Shown: positions 56,186 through 64,000 of the stretch, piece after piece
Layout: every line of letters begins with the position of its first letter
Position numbering within the stretch: position 1 is the first letter of the stretch
DNA from: Subtercola lobariae
GTDB lineage: Bacteria; Actinomycetota; Actinomycetes; Actinomycetales; Microbacteriaceae
Direction: 5' to 3'
NCBI RefSeq assembly: GCF_014640255.1
Contig: NZ_BMGP01000003.1
Span: 248,001 to 312,000 of the forward strand
DNA length: 64,000 nt
The notes under the pieces: generated by a model
The model's input: the letters and a program-made list of their open reading frames with translations, nothing else
The model's database searches: none
Told to the model about the DNA's origin: nothing
Translations under genes and position numbers: made by a program

Positions 56186-56833
56186 TCAGGGTTGTAGGCG
56201 TGTGACCTGCCACGCGGAGTCGCCCGAAGCCTCGCGCGAGTAGACCAAGCGGTCGTGCAGGCGCGAACGGCGGCCCTTCCAGAACTCGACGCGCGACGGA
56301 ACCAGGCGAAAACCGCCCCAGCCGTCGGGCCGCGGCACGCTTTCATTTTCGGGAAAAGTCGCCGCCACCTCGGCCATGCGCGACTCCAGCTCGCCACGTG
56401 AATCGATCGGCCGCGATTGTTCGCTCGCAATCGCCGCGATTTGCGATTTGTACGGCCTGCTCGCGAAATATGTATCGCTTGCTGTCGAACTCACCCGTTC
56501 GACCGTTCCGGTGATGATCACCTGGCGTTGCAACAAGTACCACGGAAAGAGCGCTGAGGCCACCGGATGCTCGGCCAGCGCCCGCCCCTTTCGCGAGTCG
56601 TAGTTCGTGTAGAACTCGAAGCCGCCCTCGTGCACTCCTCTGAGCAGAACCGTGCGGCTGCTCGGCACTCCATCACCATCGACCGTGCTGAGCACCATCG
56701 CGTTCGGCTCAGTCAGCTCGGCAGACTCGGCGTCGGCCAGCCACGACGCGAACTGCTCGAACGGATCGGCGGCCAGATCGGCTTCGTTGAGCGGTTCAGA
56801 ACCGTAGTCGCGGTGTGTGATGAGTGAGTTCAT
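56186..56833 (-). CDS. pdxH: Pyridoxamine/pyridoxine 5'-phosphate oxidase
   Basis: This protein of about 215 residues has the FMN-binding split-barrel pattern: ADPFEQFASWLADAE, AMVLSTVDGDGVPSSRTVLLRG, FYTNYDSRKGRALAEHPVASALFPW, and the C-terminal RLVPSRVEFWKGRRSRLHDRLVYSR with the substrate-binding Arg and His. It makes PLP, used by the aminotransferases nearby. The frame extends to 56929, but the internal ATG (MNSLITHRDYG) gives the normal start; TAGCGT lies 10 nt upstream of it. Confidence 0.93.
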   Translation of the reverse strand: MNSLITHRDYGSEPLNEADLAADPFEQFASWLADAESAELTEPNAMVLSTVDGDGVPSSRTVLLRGVHEGGFEFYTNYDSRKGRALAEHPVASALFPWYLLQRQVIITGTVERVSSTASDTYFASRPYKSQIAAIASEQSRPIDSRGELESRMAEVAATFPENESVPRPDGWGGFRLVPSRVEFWKGRRSRLHDRLVYSREASGDSAWQVTRLQP

Positions 56834-56996
56834 GGCAGTGCCAACGCTACCTGCCTGGCGCTTCATCTGCAGCGCCCCGGCAGTCGAGTGTCTCCTTCTC
56901 CACTCGCCCCCTCCGCTCGCCCTCTCCACATGCCGTCACCTCACGAGCTTTTCCACAATGTCGCATCGATGCCAGCGTCACTGAGATGGCCCGAGC

Positions 56997-57008
56997 TACA
57001 GTCGAACC
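56997..57008 (+). promoter_or_regulatory. Leaderless-type -10 box of ogt
   Basis: TACAGT at 56997-57002, then CGAACC, then the ATG. Confidence 0.5.
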
Positions 57009-57587
57009 ATGACAGCAAGCTCACTCACCGAGGCCCCCGCCGCGACCATCCCCACGGAGACCATCCCCACCGCGATCGCCCCCTCGCCCTTCACACTGCA
57101 ATCGCCGCAGTTCTTGGTTCGCACCGAGAGCCCCCTCGGTCGCCTCGAACTCACCGCCGACACGGAGTCGATCCTCACGCTGCACATCGAGCGCGCGTTC
57201 TCGCTCCCGCACGACGACCTGCCCGAACGCTCGAATGCGGTGCTCGATGAAGCCGTCAGGCAGCTGAGCGAATACTTCGCCGGTGAGCGCACCGAGTTCG
57301 ACCTTCCCCTCCGCATGGTGGGCACCGCGTTTCAGCGCGACATTTGGCAGCAGCTCCAGCGCGTCGGTTGGGGCGAGTACGTGTCGTACGGCGAGCTCGG
57401 TCTGGCGGCAGGGCGACCGGGCTCCGGTCGAGCGGTCGGTGGTGCGGTCGGCGCGAATCCCATACCCATCATTGTGGGCTGCCATCGTGTGCTCGCCTCG
57501 AACAACAAGATCACCGGCTACAGCGGCGGCAACGGCATTCCCACAAAAGTATGGTTGCTCGATCACGAAAGCATCGGCCACCTGTGA
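57009..57587 (+). CDS. ogt: Methylated-DNA--protein-cysteine methyltransferase
   Basis: This 192-residue suicide DNA-repair protein transfers alkyl groups from O6-guanine to its cysteine. It has FQRDIWQQLQRVGWGEYVSYGELGLAAGRPGSGRAVGGAVGANPIPIIVGCHRVLAS. The helix-turn-helix arginine finger (RAVG) and active-site CHRV are present, but the usual PCHRV proline is glycine. A Thr/Pro-rich N-terminal stretch of about 30 residues precedes the domain. It shares a 4-nt overlap with tag. Confidence 0.93.
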   Translation: MTASSLTEAPAATIPTETIPTAIAPSPFTLQSPQFLVRTESPLGRLELTADTESILTLHIERAFSLPHDDLPERSNAVLDEAVRQLSEYFAGERTEFDLPLRMVGTAFQRDIWQQLQRVGWGEYVSYGELGLAAGRPGSGRAVGGAVGANPIPIIVGCHRVLASNNKITGYSGGNGIPTKVWLLDHESIGHL

Positions 57588-58177
57588 GCGCCAGCGCTCT
57601 CGTGATCGGAGACGACGGGAAGGCACGGTGCGCCTGGGCCGGCGATGACCCCGACTATCGGCCGTACCACGACAACGAGTGGGGAAAACCGCTCCACACC
57701 GACAGAGCGCTCTACGAAAAGGTCAGCCTCGAGGGTTTTCAGGCCGGCCTCTCGTGGATCACCATTCTGCGCCGCCGCGGCGAATTTCGTCGGGCGTTCG
57801 CGAACTTCGACATCGCCACTGTGGCCGCATTCGATGAGAATGATGTCGAACGCCTCGTTGTCGACGCCGCCATCATCAGACACCGCGGCAAAATCGAGGC
57901 GGCCATCAACAACGCGAAAGTCACGCAGAACCTCATCGCAGAGCGCGGCGACGGTGCACTGGATGCTCTGGTCTGGAGTTTCGAGCCCACCAAAAAACGG
58001 CCGCGCCCCCGAGGTTTCGGCGACTTCGTGGCGACCACACCCGAATCGGTAGCCCTCAGCAAAGAACTCCGCAGACTCGGCTTTAAATTCGTCGGGCCGA
58101 CCACCATGTACGCGCTCATGCAGTCTGCGGGCCTCGTCGACGACCACGTAGAAGGCTGCTTCAGCGCTGTGCCGTAA
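57584..58177 (+). CDS. tag: DNA-3-methyladenine glycosylase I
   Basis: This protein of about 197 residues excises 3-methyladenine. It has RCAWAGDDPDYRPYHDNEWGKPLHTDRALYEKVSLEGFQAGLSW, and the conserved zinc ligands Cys/His near the start and His/Cys at the end (DDHVEGCF). The GTG start overlaps the ogt stop (GTGA), so the two alkylation-repair genes form a coupled operon. The frame reads far upstream within ogt, which is rejected. Confidence 0.93.
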   Translation: MSASALVIGDDGKARCAWAGDDPDYRPYHDNEWGKPLHTDRALYEKVSLEGFQAGLSWITILRRRGEFRRAFANFDIATVAAFDENDVERLVVDAAIIRHRGKIEAAINNAKVTQNLIAERGDGALDALVWSFEPTKKRPRPRGFGDFVATTPESVALSKELRRLGFKFVGPTTMYALMQSAGLVDDHVEGCFSAVP

Positions 58178-58197
58178 GACGTTAGGCCGAGGCCAAC

Positions 58198-58941
58198 TCA
58201 GACGGTCAGGGTGATTTCGGCGGGCGCCGTTCGCCCAAGCGCGAAACCGGCACCGCGCGCCCAGTCGACCGCGTCGTCGACGGTGTCGAAGTCGAGACCG
58301 GCTTCGAGTAACGCGCGCGTCAGCCGACCCTTAGCCGTTTTGTTGAAGTGGTTCAGCGCGCGAACTTCGCCGTCGGGGCCGACCGCGTTGACTCGGAGAA
58401 AGTACGAGTTCGGCCGAGCATCCACCGGCGATAGAGCGACGTAACCCTCTGAGCGAAAGTCGAGCAGGAGGCCGGGCTCGTCGGCCAGCGCCCGCGAACC
58501 GCCTGGTGCCCAGTGCTTCTTGAGCGCGAAACCGGGAACACGCGAGTCATGCGAGAGCCGATAGGCGGGAACGTGGTCGAGAGCGCCGATGGGCCCGAAC
58601 AACGCCGACTGCACGATGAGGTGCTGCCCCGCGAATTGTCGCGCGGCGGGGGTGAGAGAGGGTGCATCGATCGCGTCGAAGAGCACGCCTGTGTACCGGT
58701 CGAGGGCCGGCATCGTCGGCGACAGCGTCAGCCGACGGTTGCGGCTGATCTCATCGTGCTGAGTGCGGCCGAGCTTCAGCGCCGCGATCGTCGCCTCGGG
58801 GTCACGCGCAAGCGTACGTACGGCACGAATGAGTTCGGCCCGACGCGGCCTCAGCTTCGCGAAGCGAAGAGAGGCCAGGTCGAGCCGAGCATCCACGCCG
58901 CCGTCTCGTTTTGTCTCAGACGGCGGTAGAACAATTAACAA
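58198..58941 (-). CDS. yaaA: Peroxide-stress protein YaaA
   Basis: This 247-residue protein matches the YaaA/DUF328 family: the LIVLPPSETKRDGG start, LDRYTGVLFDAID, SALFGPIGALDHVPAYRLSHDSRVPG, and HFNKTAKGRLTRALLEAG. In E. coli YaaA lowers free iron during peroxide stress. The TTG start is embedded in an overlap with a tiny upstream frame (58943-58958). The gene starts 20 nt after the atpC stop and is probably co-transcribed with the ATP synthase genes. Confidence 0.9.
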   Translation of the reverse strand: MLIVLPPSETKRDGGVDARLDLASLRFAKLRPRRAELIRAVRTLARDPEATIAALKLGRTQHDEISRNRRLTLSPTMPALDRYTGVLFDAIDAPSLTPAARQFAGQHLIVQSALFGPIGALDHVPAYRLSHDSRVPGFALKKHWAPGGSRALADEPGLLLDFRSEGYVALSPVDARPNSYFLRVNAVGPDGEVRALNHFNKTAKGRLTRALLEAGLDFDTVDDAVDWARGAGFALGRTAPAEITLTV

Positions 58942-58961
58942 CGAAGCTGCATGAAGAGAAG

Positions 58962-59243
58962 TTAGGAGACGAGTTCTGCGGCGCGAGCCACGATCGTCAC
59001 GCGATCGTTCTCGACTGACAGAAAGCCCTCGTCGGCCTGGGCCACGATGCGCTTGCCGTCGACGAGGGTGACGCGAACTTCACCCTCCGACAGAATGGCG
59101 AGCAGCGGCTCGTGACCGCGCAGAATACCGATCTCACCCTCGGTCGTCTTCGCGATCACCTGGCGCGCACCGCCCGACCACACTTCGTGGTTGGCGGCGA
59201 CGACACTCACCTGCAGCGGCGCCTCACCCGAAACCTCGGCCAC
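58962..59243 (-). CDS. atpC: ATP synthase F1 epsilon subunit
   Basis: This subunit of about 93 residues is a beta-sandwich (LQVSVVAANHEVWSGGARQVIAKTTEGEIGILRGHEPLLAILSEGEVRV) that regulates the rotor. The usual C-terminal helical hairpin is almost missing, as in several actinobacterial epsilon subunits. The GTG at 59243 just after the atpD stop is chosen over a frame that would overlap atpD by 31 bp. Confidence 0.92.
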   Translation of the reverse strand: MAEVSGEAPLQVSVVAANHEVWSGGARQVIAKTTEGEIGILRGHEPLLAILSEGEVRVTLVDGKRIVAQADEGFLSVENDRVTIVARAAELVS

Positions 59244-59245
59244 GG

Positions 59246-60745
<1,500 letters not shown>

Positions 60746-60775
60746 CTAGAAAAACTAAAACGTGAGGGCCGCGCG

Positions 60776-61675
60776 TTAGCGAGCCGGGGTCAGTGCGTCG
60801 GCGCCGCCGACGATCTCGGAGATCTGCTGTGTGATCTCTGACTGGCGGGCGTTGTTGGCAAGGCGGGTGTAGTCGCGAATGAGCTTGTCTGCGTTGTCGC
60901 TGGCCGACTTCATGGCCCGCTGACGCGCGGCATGTTCAGACGCCGAGCTCTGCAACATGGCGTTGAAGATGCGGCTTTCGATGTAAACCGGCAGCAGAGC
61001 ATCCAGAACATCGCCGACCTCGGGCTCGAACTCATAGAGCGGCAGCACGTCGTGTTCACCCGGAACCTCCATCTCTTCAACCACTTCGAGGGGAAGCAGT
61101 CGAACGATCTCGGGTACCTGTGACACCATGCTCACGAAGCGGTTGTAGACGATGTGAATCTCATCGACGCCGCCCTCAGAAGCCTCTTTCACGAAGATCT
61201 CAACGAGCGCATCGCTGATCTCTTTCGCGGTTTCGAACGTGGGCTGGTCGGTGCCGCCCGTCCAGATCTTCTCGGCCGCGCGCTTGCGAAACGAGAAGTA
61301 GGCGGCAGCCTTGCGACCGACGAGAAAGTAGACGACCTCTTTGCCTTCGCTGCGCAGCAAAGTGGTCAGCTGCTCTGACTCTTTAAGCACGCTCGAGCTG
61401 AAGGCACCAGCCAGGCCGCGGTCAGATGCGAACACAACGACAAGCGCGCGCTCGACCTTTTCGGGCTCGGTCGTCAGAATGTGGTCGACGTTCGAGTAGG
61501 TCGCCACGGCCGACACCGCGCGGGTGACCGCACGCGCATACGGCGAGGATGCCGCGACCCGCGCCTGCGCCTTCTGAATACGCGAGGCGGAGATCAACTC
61601 CATCGCTCTCGTGATCTTCTTGGTCGTCTGGGCAGACTTGATCTTCTGCCGGTAGACCCTCAGCTGTGCGGCCAT
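60776..61675 (-). CDS. atpG: ATP synthase F1 gamma subunit
   Basis: This 299-residue rotor shaft subunit has the N-terminal helix [36 protein letters not shown] and the C-terminal helix [45 protein letters not shown]. It sits between atpA and atpD. Two hairpins lie in the gap before it. An AGGGAG ribosome-binding site precedes the ATG. Confidence 0.96.
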   Translation of the reverse strand: MAAQLRVYRQKIKSAQTTKKITRAMELISASRIQKAQARVAASSPYARAVTRAVSAVATYSNVDHILTTEPEKVERALVVVFASDRGLAGAFSSSVLKESEQLTTLLRSEGKEVVYFLVGRKAAAYFSFRKRAAEKIWTGGTDQPTFETAKEISDALVEIFVKEASEGGVDEIHIVYNRFVSMVSQVPEIVRLLPLEVVEEMEVPGEHDVLPLYEFEPEVGDVLDALLPVYIESRIFNAMLQSSASEHAARQRAMKSASDNADKLIRDYTRLANNARQSEITQQISEIVGGADALTPAR

Positions 61676-61689
61676 GAGATCTCCCTAAA

Positions 61690-61709
61690 CCGAGCCGTCA
61701 CCGGCTCGG
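61690..61709. promoter_or_regulatory. CCGAGCCG hairpin in the atpA-atpG gap
   Basis: CCGAGCCG and CGGCTCGG form a perfect 8-bp stem with a TCAC loop. It lies 15 nt before the atpG start on the minus strand and could influence translation or RNA stability. Confidence 0.5.
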
Positions 61710-61720
61710 CGCCGATGAGC

Positions 61721-61743
61721 AAAAAGCCGCACTGCGCCTTTTT
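61721..61743 (-). terminator. Terminator-like hairpin after atpA
   Basis: AAAAAGCCGC (61721-61730) and GCGCCTTTTT (61734-61743) form a stem with one mismatch. On the minus strand the hairpin follows the atpA stop and has a U-tract, so it may attenuate transcription into atpG. Confidence 0.5.
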
Positions 61744-61751
61744 ACTAAGCA

Positions 61752-63389
61752 TCATCGACGCCCTTTGACGATCTTCTCTTGGTTGACGTCTTCTTTGGCC
61801 GAGGCGTCGAACTTCTCGCTGCCCACCGAAGCGAGCGGCTTGCCCTCACCCGTCTGGAACTCGAGTTTGAACTTGTCGACGCCCTCTTCGAGCTGCGCAG
61901 TGATCTCGTCAGAGAGCACGTTCGTGTCGCGCAGCTTGGTCAGCACGTCGGTGTTGCGACCGAAGTAGTCGAGCAACTCGTGCTCGAAACGCAGAATGTC
62001 TTCGACCGGAACCTCGTCGAGCTTGCCGTTCGTGCCGGCCCAGATCGAAACGACCTGGTTCTCGACGGGGTACGGCGAGTACTGCGGCTGCTTGAGCAAC
62101 TCGGTCAGGCGCGCACCACGGGCGAGCTGGCGACGAGATGCCGCATCGAGGTCTGAGGCGAACATCGCGAACGCCTCGAGCGAGCGGTACTGAGCCAGTT
62201 CGAGCTTCAGGGTGCCGGAGACCTTCTTGATGCTCTTCACCTGAGCGTCGCCACCGACTCGCGACACCGAGATACCGACATCGACAGCGGGGCGCTGGTT
62301 GGCGTTGAACAGGTCGGACTGCAAGAAGATCTGGCCGTCGGTGATCGAGATCACGTTGGTCGGGATGTACGCCGAGACGTCATTGGCCTTGGTCTCGATG
62401 ATGGGGAGCCCCGTCATCGAACCGGCACCGAGCTCGTCAGAGAGCTTGGCACAACGCTCGAGCAGACGGGAGTGCAAGTAGAACACGTCACCGGGGTACG
62501 CCTCACGTCCTGGCGGGCGGCGCAGCAGCAGCGACACAGCGCGGTATGCCTCGGCCTGCTTCGACAGGTCGTCGAAGATGATCAGAACGTGCTTGCTGTC
62601 GTACATCCAGTGCTGGCCGATAGCCGAGCCGGTGTAGGGAGCGAGGTATTTGAAGCCGGCCGGGTCGGATGCCGGGCTTGCGACGATGGTCGTGTACTCC
62701 ATAGCCCCGGCGTCTTCGAGAGCACCCTTCACCGAAGCGATGGTGGAGCCCTTCTGACCGATGGCCACGTAGATGCAGCGCACCTGCTTGTTGGTGTCGC
62801 CCGACTCCCAGTTCGCCTTCTGGTTGATGATGGTGTCGATCGCGATAGCGGTCTTGCCGGTCTGGCGGTCACCGATGATCAGCTGGCGCTGGCCCCGGCC
62901 GATGGGAATCATGGCGTCGATGGCCTTGATACCCGTTTGCATGGGCTCGTGCACGCTCTTGCGGCTCATGACGCCGGGCGCCTGCAGCTCGAGAGCACGA
63001 CGCTCGGTGGTGACGATCTCGCCGAGGCCGTCGATGGGGTTGCCCAGCGGGTCGACCACACGGCCGAGGTACGCGTCGCCGACGGGAACAGAGAGCACCT
63101 CGCCGGTGCGCTTCACCTCCATGCCTTCGACGATGCCGGAGAACTCACCGAGAACGATGACACCGATCTCGTCTTGCTCGAGGTTCTGGGCGAGACCCAG
63201 AGTGCCGTCGGCGAAGGTGATGAGCTCGTTCGCCATGACGCCGGGCAGGCCCTGAACGTGGGCGATGCCGTCTGCGGCGTCGATGACGTAGCCGACCTCG
63301 ACAGCGCTTGCGGCGGTGGGTTCGTACGACTTCACGAAATCTTGAAGCGCGTTACGGATCTCGTCGGGGCTGATCGTTAGTTCTGCCAT
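61752..63389 (-). CDS. atpA: ATP synthase F1 alpha subunit
   Basis: This subunit of about 545 residues has the P-loop [13 protein letters not shown] and the regulatory nucleotide site, with [19 protein letters not shown] and [25 protein letters not shown]. It alternates with beta in the F1 hexamer. The ATG at 63389 has an AAGGAT site; a TTG two codons upstream is possible. The C-terminal tail (EKIVKGRR) is charged. Confidence 0.97.
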   Translation of the reverse strand: MAELTISPDEIRNALQDFVKSYEPTAASAVEVGYVIDAADGIAHVQGLPGVMANELITFADGTLGLAQNLEQDEIGVIVLGEFSGIVEGMEVKRTGEVLSVPVGDAYLGRVVDPLGNPIDGLGEIVTTERRALELQAPGVMSRKSVHEPMQTGIKAIDAMIPIGRGQRQLIIGDRQTGKTAIAIDTIINQKANWESGDTNKQVRCIYVAIGQKGSTIASVKGALEDAGAMEYTTIVASPASDPAGFKYLAPYTGSAIGQHWMYDSKHVLIIFDDLSKQAEAYRAVSLLLRRPPGREAYPGDVFYLHSRLLERCAKLSDELGAGSMTGLPIIETKANDVSAYIPTNVISITDGQIFLQSDLFNANQRPAVDVGISVSRVGGDAQVKSIKKVSGTLKLELAQYRSLEAFAMFASDLDAASRRQLARGARLTELLKQPQYSPYPVENQVVSIWAGTNGKLDEVPVEDILRFEHELLDYFGRNTDVLTKLRDTNVLSDEITAQLEEGVDKFKLEFQTGEGKPLASVGSEKFDASAKEDVNQEKIVKGRR

Positions 63390-63473
63390 TGCCAATCCTT
63401 TGATGTGTTTTTCTAAGTATGCGTGTGGGCGGGAGGCTTCGGGCGGGTGTGCCCGGCTAAACCTTCCGCACTG

Positions 63474-64000
63474 TTATGCGGTGAGCTTCTGCCGAAGGTC
63501 GTTCAGGCGCGATTCGATACTGCCGTCAATGACGTCACCGCCGATCTGCACCCGGAGCCCGCCGAGCACTGATGCGTCGACGACTTGGTTGATGGTCAGC
63601 TCGCGGCCATAGGTGCGGCCTAGAGCCACGCGCAATCGGTCGAGTTGTGCGGGCGCAATCGGTGTGGCGCTCGTCACGGTGGCGATCGACTGGTTCTTCG
63701 TGTCTGCCACGATCGTCGCCGCAGTGTTCAGCAGCTCTTCGATACGCCGGCCGCGAGGCTGGAGCACGAGGTGCCTCACGATGACCACGGTCTGCTCTGA
63801 CGCCCTGCCGTGCAGCAGGGCGTTGATCAGCGCCACCTTCGCTTCGGGTGCACCGAAGCTCGAGCTGACCGCCAATTCGAGACCGGAGTCAGACGACACG
63901 GCCTCGCCGAACTCGAACAGTTCGCTTTCGATCGACAGGTCGGCCGGAGCGCTCGTTGCGATGACCCGCAGAGCCACTTCTTCGATGCCACTCAGCAGAT
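63474..64000 (-). CDS. atpH: ATP synthase delta subunit, 5' part beyond the window edge
   Basis: The visible 175 residues match the F1 delta (OSCP-like) stalk subunit: [29 protein letters not shown], then the C-terminal domain [68 protein letters not shown]. It joins F1 to the membrane b subunits. The N-terminus lies outside the window. Upstream subunit genes are presumably beyond position 64000. Confidence 0.93.
   Translation of the reverse strand, partial: LLSGIEEVALRVIATSAPADLSIESELFEFGEAVSSDSGLELAVSSSFGAPEAKVALINALLHGRASEQTVVIVRHLVLQPRGRRIEELLNTAATIVADTKNQSIATVTSATPIAPAQLDRLRVALGRTYGRELTINQVVDASVLGGLRVQIGGDVIDGSIESRLNDLRQKLTA

Overview
This window looks like chromosomal DNA of a high-GC Gram-positive actinobacterium, most likely family Microbacteriaceae. 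Support comes from the GC-rich codon use, the order of the housekeeping genes, frequent GTG/TTG starts, many genes with a TANNNT box 6-7 nt before the start codon (leaderless-type starts), a short MutY, and an oleBC gene fusion of the kind known from Micrococcus. The genus cannot be fixed by eye. No rRNA, tRNA, CRISPR array, prophage or insertion sequence was recognised.

Region 1 (1-32.6 kb) is mostly minus strand and carries a conserved actinobacterial backbone. In transcription order it is FKBP-dxr-M50 protease, then ispG, proS, nusA-ylxR-infB-rbfA, and truB-two membrane proteins-ribF-MFS, ending in a truncated deoC. Lineage-specific modules interrupt it: a NarL-type two-component pair with a SHOCT protein, a MarR/MFS pair, a membrane-anchored trypsin-like protease, an oleA-oleBC-oleD long-chain olefin operon between proS and nusA, and mutY plus a PanE-like reductase on the plus strand.

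Region 2 (32.8-45.4 kb) is accessory. It holds a giant Pls-like synthetase (adenylation domain, carrier domain, and three membrane/beta-helix modules) overlapping an M1 aminopeptidase gene. This arrangement resembles the epsilon-poly-lysine synthetase/hydrolase (pls/pld) pairs of Streptomyces. It is followed by a DHA2 exporter, an OsmC protein, GABA transaminase and an L-asparaginase. The 3' end of the asparaginase gene has exploded into a tandem array of 64-65 bp units, leaving the original gene end about 0.9 kb downstream. A frameshifted DUF559 nuclease gene bracketed by palindromic TTTGACGC elements comes next.

Region 3 (45.4-56.2 kb) is a polyamine uptake and catabolism locus: an ABC importer (potDABC order), an aldehyde dehydrogenase divergent from an Lrp-type regulator, an omega-transaminase and an FAD amine oxidoreductase, with gabT further upstream. 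A PP2C phosphatase sits inside it. Region 4 (56.2-64 kb) holds pdxH, an ogt-tag alkylation-repair pair, yaaA and most of the F1 ATP synthase genes (atpC, D, G, A and partial atpH).

Two themes run through the window. One is the leaderless start signal at 14 or more genes. The other is short tandem repeats that insert low-complexity, in-frame segments into otherwise conserved enzymes (NusA, OleD, OleBC, L-asparaginase, the FAD oxidoreductase, the sensor kinase and MutY).
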